From assembly GCF_019279795.1 (NCBI RefSeq), contig NC_056743.1:1781217966-1781281965 (forward strand): a stretch of DNA of 64,000 nt, read 5' to 3'. The stretch comes from Protopterus annectens. Lineage: Eukaryota; Chordata; Ceratodontiformes; Protopteridae. Of this stretch, positions 1 through 10,024 are shown one piece after another. A model generated the notes under the pieces. That model ran no database searches, had not been told where the DNA came from, and worked only from the letters and a program-made list of their open reading frames with translations. The translations under genes and the position numbers were made by a program. Every line of letters starts with the position of its first letter. Positions within the stretch are counted from its first letter, which is position 1.

Positions 1-1350
1 GGTCATGTCTCCTTAACCTGGTGGACTTCTTTGAGAAGGTCACCAAAGTGATGGTTGAGGGCAAAATGGTTCACATTGCCTACCTTGACATGGCCAAGGC
101 ATTTGACACAATACCCACTGAAGCACTGTTGACAAACTCAATAGGTTAGGTACATACCTGTATCTCATCCAGTGGATAGCTAAGTAGCTCACAGACAAGA
201 CCCAGGAAGTTAGAATTGGGGAGACCACTTCTACAAAGAGACCAGTCACAAATGGAGTCCCTCATGGATCGGTCCTTGAACTGCTCCTTTTTGGAATTTA
301 GTCCTCTGAAGTCAAGGCAAATGTCAATTTTTTCTGGCTGACTAAATTTGCAGATGATTGCAAATTAGGAGCTGTCATTAAATTCCACACTGACACAAAT
401 TTTCTCTATGTAGAGCTGACACAGACAAGCAACTGGTGTCAGAGCCATGGACTAAAACTAGATGCCAAGAAATGCATAATAGTATCCTTCAGCAAGTCAT
501 CCACCACTGTTAACTATCGTACTGAAAACACACCCCTTACACCTGACCCAGTAGTCAGGGACTTAGAGACACATAAGGAGTAATCTAGCCCTTAACCATC
601 ATGTGTCTACAGTACTGAGGAAATCATTCTGTGGTGTGCAACTTATAAAATAGGTATGGCATCTAAGCTGAAGGAAGTCATTGTTCCACTGTATTTGCCA
701 TTCATCAGACCTATCATTGACTACAATGACCCCTTTGGTATGCACCTAACCAGACATATCCAACAATTGGAACATCCACAGAGGTTCATCACTAAAAGAA
801 TACAGGACATATGTAAAATGTTCTATGCAGACTGCCTCAAGGCCCTATTCCTGTATTCTGTCTCTTCAGGCTTTTGAGGGGACATCTATGCCTGGCATAC
901 AGGGCATTATTAGACTTCACTCTAATGGATCTCCTGCATATCCACAAAAAACAGCACCAGAATTACCCATGCTAAAGACTCAAACCTTGCCAGTGATATA
1001 AATAGTACCTACTTGAGAGACAGGTATGTTTCCAAGAGACCATCCCATCTGTGGAGCAGGCTCTCATCTCTGTGAAGAAGAGTTCCTCCCTAACCCAATT
1101 AAAGTGCAACTTGCACAATTGAATGGGGCACATAAAATTCATCCCTGGTTTAGCACCAGTGTCTCTAATGCACCCAGGCAACCTGTAAATGGTTCATCTC
1201 CCAGGCCCCTGCTTGTAAATTTTTCATCTCCCAAGTCCCTGCTTATAATTATCAAGGGTATCAGAACTTGTCAGAGATTTGGGATGCATGGCTATGCTTA
1301 AAAAGGCCCCTGTGGTTATTATCCTAGTAAACACCTATGAACCTATGAAA
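1..1350 (+). mobile_element. CR1-group LINE fragment (RT to 3' end)
   Basis: Decayed 3' part of a CR1-clade non-LTR retrotransposon. Reading the plus strand across frameshifts gives RT motif A near 85-120 (YLDMAKAFDTIP), motif B near 250-280 (NGVPHGSVL, normally SGVPQGSVLG) and the catalytic FADD motif near 346-360. A thumb/C-terminal region (about 655-880) follows, with RPIIDYNDPFG and LEHPQRFITKRI, typical of CR1 proteins. The copy ends near 1331-1350 in two CCTATGAA units, the short terminal repeat style of CR1. It enters from outside the window, so its 5' end is unknown. Several in-frame stops make it inactive. Confidence 0.85.
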
Positions 1351-2464
1351 CTATTGGTGTTTCTCACCATCAGACAGTCATGTATATCCCCAGAAAGAAT
1401 ACCTAGATATGGCCACTTAGCTGTGTGACAGCACACTATGACAAAGGGAGATGTGTAGGGTGGTACACGAAGAAGGGTGCATTGTACAGTTTTTGGTGTG
1501 ATGAAATCTGGGAATAATGAAGTTATTATGGCCTCTGATGTACACATCATGCAATACCCAGTAGTTGTATTACATTCAAGGGAGTAGTTAACACTGTAGC
1601 CACATGCTGGTGGATGAAAACCTTACTTTATAGGGTGTGATGTTCACAATATACTTGGGTGGTATGTTTGTTTCCTGATTCAACAAATCCCTCCATGTAT
1701 CTTGTCAATGTAGATGTTGTCATGGCTGTGGCAGCAGTCTCTGGTATGTGTTGATACTGTCTATATTATATTAATATCACAATTAGAGTCAGTGATTGCC
1801 CACAAGCTGGATACAGCACGTGTATGTCATCTGTGGTGTGCATCACTTAATAAATGGACAGAAAATGGCCTAGCAGACACCCCAGATGTACCGACCTGAT
1901 CACTGGACCTAAGATATATGTCACGTCACACATATCACAATTCAACATAATGAGTATGTCATACATTGGTCTACCTCTTTTGTGATATAGCTGTTCATGG
2001 CCACATAAGACAGTGTTGATTGAATACCTCAGTATGGATTTTGTCAAAAGCCTTGACCTTTTCAAGTTCCACAAGATGATACTGTTGTCATCATGCATGC
2101 CCTCAATGACCTTTGTAGGACATCTATTAGATGTAACAGACCTGATGTGGCAGTAACAACTCACACAGGTCTGTTGCACATACTTGGAATATTACTAGTG
2201 TACATGTAGAAGAGGTCTATGATGACATGTTGACCTACCTCACAGTCAAGGAGAGTAAGAACATCCCTATATGTGCATGCATAAGGCACTGTCCCCCCAA
2301 CTCAGGTGGATGTATGTTGATGTAGACACTTGCATGGGCACACAGGCTATGTGGAGTGTACATTCAACTGTGTATTCAACCATATCAGGAAGGTATATGT
2401 GCTGGGTCATGCCATAGTTGATCAGTAATGTCACAGCCCATGGCTTCTGTATGATAAGCCTGGA
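1351..2464. other. Unassigned spacer, no gene recognised
   Basis: About 1.1 kb between two CR1 fragments. Short open frames on both strands show no family motif. Parts may be very old LINE remnants, but I could not align them to a motif. No tRNA, promoter or microsatellite stands out. Confidence 0.4.
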
Positions 2465-2900
2465 GGAAGGTATGACAGTGCATACTGCCTATTGCGATTT
2501 GTTGTAAGGTTTTGATACAATCACACCTGCAGGTATCACTGAGGGAACCCCCAAGCTGGGAATTAAACCTTACATCATTTGATAGGTAAATAATTGGCTC
2601 ACTGACAGAACCCATCATGAGAAAGTTGGTAAATCAACCTGTACCATTAGAGCTGTCACCATTGGCAAACCCCAGGGATCTGTGCTTGGCCCTTCACTGT
2701 TTGAACTGTATTTACCAACAGTTCAGGCTAAAGTATATGGCCTTTGGCTTACCAAGTTTTCTGATTCTTGCATATTGTGTGCAATCATTGAGTCCACCAA
2801 TAGTGATAACATAGTACAGGAGGAGTTAACACACACAACTGAATGGTGACAAAGGCTCACGCTATACAAATAAATGCAAAAATGTGTGTTTGTAATTTTA
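2465..2900 (+). mobile_element. CR1 LINE fragment, RT domain, interrupted at its 3' side
   Basis: Plus-strand CR1 RT remnant. A worn motif A (GFDTI) lies near 2505-2525, followed by NNWLTDRTH near 2590-2615, motif B GKPQGSVLGPSLF near 2660-2695 and a mutated motif C (KFSDSC) near 2755-2775. The fragment reaches the lysine/cysteine stretch that precedes the LGTQVD block and then stops where an antisense CR1 begins (2901). The matching downstream part reappears at 3775-4300 on the same strand, so this looks like the 5' half of one copy split by a later insertion. Confidence 0.7.
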
Positions 2901-3750
2901 TCATAGGTTGGTACTAGGCTATCAGCCCTAGGGCCTATACAAGCCTAGCCATAACAATTCCCTGGCTATTTCTTCCCACACTATTTACTTCCCTGGACCC
3001 CTGTCTAACAGGCCAACTGACATGATCCCTGGGGTGAATTTCCTTTCTCCCATCCAGTCATCAAGGTTCCTTTTGAAGAGGGCCAAAGAGGTGCTCCACT
3101 TGACATGTATGGGCAGTCTATTCCAGAGTCTGGGGAGTCTCTGAGTCAGGAACCTATCCCTCCATCATGTTTTGTTTATTATGATGACAAGGTTTAGATC
3201 CCTGGAGTTTGTGGCTCTGAAGGATTGGGATTTATTTAAGTGTAGCATGTCTAACAGGTCTGGGTTTGACATGGCCTTGTATGTTAAGCAGAGATCGCCT
3301 CTGAGTGGACAATATGCAGCAGAGCATAGCTGCAGTTTTTTTAAGGCAGTCAGTGTAGGGCATCTGCTTTAGGCCTGTGATTCTTTTAGTGAGGTATTTC
3401 TGTGGCCTTTCCAGTTGTTGCAGATGTCTTGAGAGGTACATACCAAATGGGGCATTGTATTCTATAATGGGTCTAATGAGGGACGAGTACAGTGGGACAA
3501 TGACCTCCATTTTTCTGGATGAAAAGCCCTTAGTGATGAGGAGTGCCACATAGAAGGATTTCCTGACTGCTGTGGCGATGTGGTTATCAAAGGTGACACC
3601 ACTGTCCACCTGTGTCCCTAAGTCTCTCATCACACTTTCAGTGTTTAGTGTATTGCCACCTATGTGGTAATTCACGGGTACATGTTTTTTTCCCAAAGGG
3701 GATAACTATACATTTTTTGGCATTGAGCTTGAGCCCATGACTCTGTCCAT
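2901..3750 (-). mobile_element. CR1 LINE 3' fragment, inserted antisense in an older CR1
   Basis: The minus strand encodes the CR1 C-terminal half: GLKLNAKKCIVIPFGKK near 3690-3740, then RDLGTQVDSGVTFDNHI, FYVALLITKGFSSRKMEVI, SLIRPIIEYNAPFGMYL and LERPQKYLTKRITGLK, running down to about 3230. The 3' untranslated part ends at 2901 in TCATAGGTTGG, the reverse complement of the CR1 terminus. The 5' side is truncated near 3750, as is usual for LINE insertions. One frameshift separates the frames at 3638-3696. Confidence 0.85.
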
Positions 3751-3774
3751 CTGAAAAGTGGAATTCCATGTTAC

Positions 3775-4300
3775 TCGTACCACTGACAACAGTCCTACTA
3801 TGCAGAAACCTAGTGATGCAAGCACTGGGAACACATTTAGATAGACAATCTGAACTTTGGCCAGCAAGTGTCCACACTGCTATTGAAAGTCCATATTGTG
3901 CATATCATAAGTCACACCATCATGTTGAGATCTTAGGACTGTATGAAAGCTTTGTAGTCAAACTTCATTACAGCACTAATAGAGTATAATGCATTACATA
4001 TACTTCATCAGACATATGTAGCAGCTGGAGAGACTGCAGGGCTTTCTTAGCAAGATAACACAGGGTCTACACACCATGCCATGATGTACGTGGATAGATT
4101 ATGAGCCAAGTCACTGTAAACATTATTGTATAGGATGAGGTGACTTCTGCCTGGCCTCCAGCCCAATCTCTGACCCTTCTCTGGTGGGAATACTGCATAT
4201 CCAAAATGTGATATACCTGATGACATCAGCAGTGTCTGTTGAGGAGAAGATAACAGCATGTCGGATGCTGGTGTAAAATGCTGTCTGTAATGCCAAGTAG
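3775..4300 (+). mobile_element. CR1 LINE fragment, thumb region (second half of split copy)
   Basis: A worn plus-strand CR1 C-terminal region. The residues VHTAIESPYCAYHKSHHH near 3878-3930 match the HIATVVRKSFYVAYHI block of better copies, and LHYSTNRVYNALH near 3963-4005 matches LIRPIIEYNAPF. It continues the copy that stops at 2900, so the two parts probably formed one element before the antisense CR1 landed between them. Confidence 0.55.
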
Positions 4301-4305
4301 CAGCT

Positions 4306-4308
<3 letters not shown>

Positions 4309-4351
<43 letters not shown>
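4309..4351. repeat. (CA)n microsatellite
   Basis: Uninterrupted CA dinucleotide run of about 21 units. Confidence 0.98.
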
Positions 4352-4354
<3 letters not shown>

Positions 4355-4770
4355 GACTGCAGTGAGAATAGAACCCCTACCTATCTGTGTACAAAGACTA
4401 CAGAACACAGCAAGCACCACTGCTTACGTCTGATTTACACAGGAGTGCAGGTGAACTTACAGTAGATTACATCAGCAGGCTATGTGAGAGACAAGAGGTT
4501 GAGAGGCCTGTGTGAAATGGATGTGTAAGCATGAGCAAGTTTCAAAATACTGGCTACCCATGTAATTGGAGAAGTAAATATAGGATGCACATGTCTGCTG
4601 TGCTGTCTAGATGCACATACACACACCCAGTTGACTGCAGTGAGAAAATAACCCCTATCTAAGTATACAGAATACAGAGCACAGTATGTTATGCAAGAGC
4701 CACTGCACAAGTCTGAGTTTTACGAGTGCAGGTAAACTTATAGTAGATGAAATCAGCTGGCCGTGTGGGG
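4351..4770 (+). repeat. Two-copy direct tandem duplication, period about 278 bp
   Basis: The sequence after the CA run begins AGTTGACTGCAGTGAGAA and recurs at 4629 after a short degenerate CACACA tract. Both units continue with similar CACAGCAAG..ACTGC..AGTCTGA..GAGTGCAGGT..ACTTA segments. The second unit is cut off by the CR1 that starts at 4805. No coding signal. Confidence 0.75.
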
Positions 4771-4804
4771 GTCAACAGATTGTGAGACCTGCATAGGCAC
4801 ATAG

Positions 4805-6670
4805 CTTCATAGATTCATATGAGGCTACTAGCCTAATAGCACTAGGGTGTTTAGAGGCCTAGCTGTGTAAAAACCCAAGTACCGTTATTGAGCATAGTTG
4901 GATGGTTGTTTTTAGTAGAGCATGTTTGTGAGCAGCACCAACTAGCCCTGTCCATGAGGGACATAGGTGCCAACTCAGAGGTAACCTTACAATCAACCAA
5001 CAAGTAATCAAGGTTGCCCTTGAATAGAGTCATTGAATAGCACTGCTTCACATGTAGTGGGAGCCTATTACAGAGGAGTGTGAATCATTGTGGGATATAT
5101 TAGTCTCCCCAACATGCTCTTTTTATGTCACAGGCTAGGTTGAGAACCCTGAGTCAAATTATAGTTGTCCCAGTTGAATTGCACATGTCCATCATTTCCA
5201 AAAAAGCAGGGTCTGAGACTGCTCTACATGGCAGCCATAAGTCACCTCTCAGCAGCATGCATGATTCTGAGTACAGTGACAGGTATGTTAGTCTTTCCAT
5301 ATGTGACATGTTTGGAGGCCTTGCAGTCTACTAGGTGAAATGATGTGTTCTCCATTTGCTGCAGGTATCTGGTGAGGTACAGAGAGATATGAACATTGTA
5401 CTCCATTATTGGTGAGATAAGGGTAGAGTATAGCAGAAGTATGACTACCCTGGTCTTGGATGTGATGTCCATATGCATGATATGCACAATGCAGATTATC
5501 TGTGTCACCACTATGGGCACATAGGGATGAAAGTGTAGATCACAATCAATGTGTGTTCCCAATTCTCACAACACTGCATTGTTTGCAGGGGTATGTCATT
5601 GCCAAAGGTGACAAGGAGTCATTGTATGATTAAAGATCAGTCTGTGAGTTTGTCACCAATAATCAGTCTGTATCAGCCCCTACTTTAATATGTTACTATC
5701 ACTGGGGGACTCTATATAAGTGTGTCCCAGTAAACCACAGGCCATGTACTGACGCCTGTGCTTCAGGGAAGTATTTTCCAAAAGTTGAGGGGACTGCACA
5801 GATCCTTGTGGTATTCCACTGATGAGTGGGCTAGTGGTGGAGGTGCAGTCTCCATTTTAGAGACCGTGTGTTCTGTCATTGAGCCAGTTGGCTCTCCATC
5901 TAGTACTGTATGGCTTAATTTCCAGATGGGAGATCTTCACTACGAGACATGAATGGAGGATAGTGTCAAAGGTCTGGGATAACTCAACTGTTTCCCTCAT
6001 CCAGGTCATTGGGGTCAGATCCAACAAGTCCACAAGGGTCAGTAAGCAAGATCTATCCTTGACAAAATCAACATGGGAAGGGTCAAGTGTGTTAAAGGTC
6101 ACCTATGTCCCTGTGGATATGGTTCATGCTGATTCCTGCAGCAGCCTTGCAGATAAGACTTTTTAGGCATATGGGTCAGTAGTTGTAGTTCTGCATGTTA
6201 CCTGATTGATGTGCATTGTATAGCACACAACATTTAATAATACATTTTGTAGTATGGTTGATAAATCTGTGAGAAAAGTAGTGAGGCCTTAGGGTTGTAG
6301 TGTTTGGGGGGATGTAACACATGGATGTATTTTAAATATATGACATATAGTTAGACCCTCAGTTTTTAATGTTTCTGCATTTAATTTCATGTCATACAAA
6401 GGAAATGGAAAGTAAACAGCAGAAACAAAGCATAATATATGCATTTCCATAGCATGATACACAGACAGTGTGCGTGATGGTTAACAAAGTGTATAGGCAT
6501 ATGAGATACACATGTTTTCATGCCGGTAAGCATTCCACAAACATGAGCAGAACTTCTGAAGTCTATGAAATACACATGCTGATTGACTTACTCTGTGGCA
6601 GCACGTGTTAATGCATTGATACATTCATTTTTGGGACATAAGGTACTGGGTTCAAATTCAGTTATATGCC
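4805..6670 (-). repeat. Left arm of a ~1.9 kb inverted repeat: CR1 fragment joined to a tRNA-like unit
   Basis: From 4805 (TTCATAGATTCATATGAG, a CR1 3' end read on the minus strand) to about 6160 the minus strand encodes a CR1 fragment: SLMDRASWCC near 4940, PIMEYNVHISLYLTRYLQQ near 5370-5430, and an RT block with DRSCLLTLVDLL, QTFDTIL and WLNDRTH at 5857-6102. About 500 bp of non-CR1 sequence follows, ending in a tRNA-like unit (6550-6670). The whole arm matches 10025-11925 in reverse orientation, including the junction. Confidence 0.75.
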
Positions 6671-7030
6671 ATACTTTAAAATACTTTTTATTAAAGAGTG
6701 ATAATGTAATGCCATTAATTATTTATACCAGATGTGTTGCTGTGTGTTGGCATAGTGCAGCAGAGTTAATCAATGCCCACCTCCGAGCAAACAGGGAGCC
6801 CAAAAAGTGAAGTGATCCATTGTTTCTCCAGCATTGCTAAAGTCTGACAGCTATTACTGAGTCTCTGGAATACACCTGCTACTTAACTGACTCTGTGGCA
6901 GCAGGTATTAATGCAGTTAATGCAGAGATACTTTCATTTTTGGGGCCAGATGGTACTAGGTTTCAATACAAATGTAGCTAATACTTTTAACTACTTGTGC
7001 ATTACCGTTTTTGTGTGTTGGTGTGCGATG
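6550..7030 (+). repeat. Two tandem tRNA-like SINE-type units, period 300 bp
   Basis: CTCTGTGGCAGCA starts at 6591 and again at 6891. It is followed by TTAATGCA.., then CATTTTTGGG and a B-box-like GGTACTGGGTTCAAATTC or GGTACTAGGTTTCAATAC. TGGCAGCAGG resembles a pol III A box; a third copy, inverted at 10040-10165, has the sharper B box GGATTCGAATCC. The A-to-B spacing is longer than in a plain tRNA, so this is a degenerate tRNA-derived repeat and not a functional tRNA gene. Confidence 0.5.
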
Positions 7031-7630
7031 CACACCATCATGCAATAATGCATTAAAGAAAATAAATGGGGAAGATATGACAATGGTGAAATGGGGAGCA
7101 ACTAGGGGAAGAAGAAATGATATACAATACAGGAATTTGAACAAGGGAGGTAGGAAAGAACCATAGCTATGCATTTCTTCAACAGTAAAAACTGATAATA
7201 TACTCAGAATATTAGCTGAATTTGGACTGTCACCTCCAGAGAGAGGATTGACCACAACACAATCATGTTGTATAGCCAATTGGATGGAATCAAGTTTGTC
7301 AAGAAGACATGTATGCAAAATAGAAAGCTATGTATGGGATGATTTTTTTATGGGACAGTTGCCCATTTTATTTTTTGGAGAGAGAGAGAGGAATATTGGG
7401 GAGGGGACATAGGTATATCTGGGTTGGGTCTGGTAAGGTAGGTAGGTGAAGAAGCAGTTGCAGACAGACAGAATAAACAAGACAAGAGACAGGGATGATG
7501 ATGCACACAAGAGGTCGGTGGACACCATGGATGGTGTGAGGTTGCGGATATCCAGGACCTATGGTTGTCAAACTGAGTGACACTGAGAATCAAGTCCTCA
7601 ATCACTGGACTGTCATCATTGTCATCTCAC
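7031..7630. other. Unassigned spacer inside the inverted repeat
   Basis: No gene motif recognised. Contains a GA-rich run near 7377-7395 and low-complexity purine/pyrimidine tracts that create long but meaningless open frames. Confidence 0.4.
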
Positions 7631-7634
7631 TCTG

Positions 7635-8000
7635 TCACTGGCTGGAGCGCTTGACATCTGCTTTTCCTTCTCCTGGTCCTATGTAAAATGGGGACAGCAG
7701 CCCCTCTATCTGGTGTACGTGTCCCCCAAAAGTGTGGCACACAACACTATGCACCAGCTGGGGCAGTTCAGCATGGGTGATAAACTCACCACCTCTGCCA
7801 CGGCTCCTGGAGGGAAACACTGGTGTATCCTGTGGGGCAAAACTACCTGAGGGGGCAGGTACTTCAGGTGCAGCAGAGGTGGTAATGCGAGGTTGGATTC
7901 TAGACATACTGGGCAATGGTGCCAGAGGTGGTGGAGTGGGGGTGGGTGGATCCTATGGGGCAGGCCTACCCTGCTGTGCTGTGGAGCATTTTGTGATGTG
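7635..8000 (-). pseudogene. Proline-rich coding remnant, possible C-terminal exon of the SANT-domain gene
   Basis: A minus-strand open frame of 93 codons from 7916 down to 7635 begins MPSMSRIQPRITTSAAPE and contains a Pro/Ala/Ser-rich stretch, an arginine-rich RSRGRGG patch and an amphipathic ending (LPQLVHSVVCHTFGGHVHQ). It lies about 0.8 kb downstream, on the same strand, of the SANT-like exon at 8789-9041. Myb/SANT-like proteins of PIF/Harbinger elements often have a low-complexity linker after the DNA-binding domain. The link between the two exons is inference; no splice acceptor was pinned down. Confidence 0.3.
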
Positions 8001-8037
8001 GTACACATGGATGACATGGACACATTTTGACAACACA

Positions 8038-8073
8038 TAATAAAATAAAACAAAAATAAAAATAAAAAAATAG
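8038..8073. repeat. A-rich simple sequence
   Basis: Run of AAATA/AAAAC-type units. Confidence 0.8.
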
Positions 8074-8740
8074 AAAAACATGAGAGAGATAAGGGTTGGG
8101 GTAAGATAAGATTATTACCTTCATATGTGACACAACAATGCATTAATACAATTATTTGACACTATTATCTTAACCTTTTCTCTTAAGACTACCACCCCCT
8201 AAGAGGTAACTATTACTTTTAAAACTACCAGCTCCTAACAGATGCACACTTTACTACAGACTGCAGCAAGTGCCCCTTTACATGTGCATATATTGCACAT
8301 ATGCATGTTCCAATTAAACAGATTACAGTTTAGAGCAGGGCATGTGTCCCACTGGTATATTGCTTTTACTTTAAACCTTTAAGTTACACATAACTGAAGA
8401 ATTAACAGTTATTGTATAGGTGGGAAGTGTGGTACTTGAACCCACCACCTGTGATTAAAGTCTAATATTGCATTCTTGGTTTATGCTACAGACTAATGCA
8501 TGCATACTTGCTTTTACAGTTGAGATGTGCATGCTCAATTTGATACAACTGTATAAAATAACAAACCTACCATCTTTATCTTTTAATGATACAATAACAC
8601 TACTCTTCTGCTACATACATACCACATGCCTCCCTCATTCTTGCCAGTCTAGTTACATAGGTCCTAAAATTGCACTCCCTTTCCATGTTAGCTGTGGAAA
8701 ACAACAGAACAGAATACCAGTGTGAATATCAGTTTTGCCT
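8074..8740. other. Unassigned spacer
   Basis: No coding family recognised. A minus-strand GGTGGGTTCAAGTACC near 8423-8440 resembles a pol III B box and may belong to another worn tRNA-like unit. Confidence 0.4.
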
Positions 8741-8788
8741 TTATTTAGCTTTTTAGCCTTACAAGTACTCTCTGTAGTTGATACTTAC

Positions 8789-9041
8789 ATATCTGTGGGA
8801 TGTCCTCCATCGGAAATTCCTTAATCCAGTGGTCAAGACTATCCCTCATCCTCCTCTGGAGGTTATTGTAATGACGCCTACATTGTTCACCAGTGCGGGG
8901 GATGTCAGTGGCACTGGTTATAGCCTGTACAAAACTATCCCAAGCCTCTGACTTATACTGGCACCCAGAATAGTCCTCCTGCAGCAACCTGGCAATATGG
9001 TGTTTCACTAGGAGTCCAGCAAAAATCTTGGACTCCTGCAT
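8789..9041 (-). pseudogene. Myb/SANT-like DNA-binding domain exon (possible PIF/Harbinger accessory protein)
   Basis: The minus-strand frame opens with AQRWGMQESKIFAGLLVKHH and continues through KSEAWDSFVQAITSATDIP and EQCRRHYNNLQRRMRDSLD. The pattern of a W in helix 2, then R/T-x-E-Q-x-R-R-x-Y-x-x-L-x-R-R in helix 3, is that of trihelix/MADF/NAIF1-type Myb-like domains. These are found in the second protein of PIF/Harbinger transposons and in host genes derived from them. A good splice donor (GTAAGT, minus strand, plus-strand positions 8783-8788) follows codon DIPQI, so the domain may end an exon. No transposase (DDE nuclease) was found nearby. The frame is intact over the domain, but the rest of the gene is missing or worn. 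Confidence 0.5.
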
Positions 9042-9430
9042 ACCCCATCTCTGAGCCCTAAATCACATACCCTCTCCATGAATGCCTGCCATGCCTACCA
9101 TGGATCAATAGCAATGGAGATTGATGGTTTCCCATCAATTCCAGTTATCATGATTACCGAGAATGTGCACACTGTTTGAAATGTTGTGTACTGCTTACCA
9201 CTGCATATAGACAGTGCTCGGAGGTGCTCACTGCTGAGCAGAGCAACATGTCTGCACGATGGTAAGTGGTGTGCAGCAGTGACAAGCAATGCAATTTCAA
9301 AGTTATTTGATGTACAGGCAGTTGTGTAAGTGTTTACCAAATGTGAAGTCCATGCCTGTCCAGATAGCAGAAATATACTTACAGGAGCCTAGTACACAGT
9401 ATACGCACAGTCATATATTTGGTAATAAAT
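9042..9430. other. Unassigned spacer
   Basis: Upstream flank of the SANT-like exon. No further exon could be supported. Confidence 0.35.
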
Positions 9431-9433
9431 GGA

Positions 9434-9434
9434 T

Positions 9435-9499
<65 letters not shown>

Positions 9500-9510
9500 G
9501 TAGATAAATA
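9434..9510. repeat. (GATA)n microsatellite
   Basis: About 17 GATA units with a few variant units (GGTA, AATA) at the right edge. Confidence 0.98.
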
Positions 9511-10024
9511 ACTGACACAATAGTATGGTCTCAGCCCTCATACATATAATTAATAGCAGCACTATGTCAAGTATTATAAGTGAGAGTGACTATATTGCTA
9601 TAAATGCAATCTCCCACCAGTAAAACAAAGGGACATATTACACAGTGAAAAAAAGCAAAATTGGACACCCTGTACTAGAACCCAGGACCATTGGGACCCC
9701 CACCCTACACTTATACCTGCTGCACAGAAATAATTACATGATGTTCCCTGTTTTTATAATCATTCTTAAGGTCTTTTTGTTGGCTGCAGCACAATGTTGC
9801 TTAGTGGGTTTGCACGATGCTCAGTAGTATGAATTGAATTATTCCTGTATCAATTCTTGGTTGTCTAGGTCCTGCCTGCTTTCTGGGTGGACAGTTGTCC
9901 AGTTTGTGCATTGTCATGCTTTGCTCAAACCAGATAAGCATAGCCAAACCTGACATTCATTTTTCTCCATTTCCTGTGTTAGAACAAAGTGGCACATCAT
10001 GCAAACAGTGGCAAAGGGAAAAAA
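9511..10024. other. Unassigned spacer with a worn tRNA-like unit
   Basis: On the minus strand at about 9655-9730 the segment CTGTGCAGCAGGTATAAG..GGTCCTGGGTTCTAGTAC resembles the A and B boxes of the units at 6550-7030. No coding region seen. Confidence 0.4.

Noticed and set aside
4047-4350. Long minus-strand frames rich in Cys-Val
   Set aside because: They are translations of the CA microsatellite running into CR1 antisense sequence.
7348-7605. Three overlapping minus-strand frames rich in Ser/Leu/Pro
   Set aside because: Low-complexity GA/CT sequence keeps several frames open at once; no motif.
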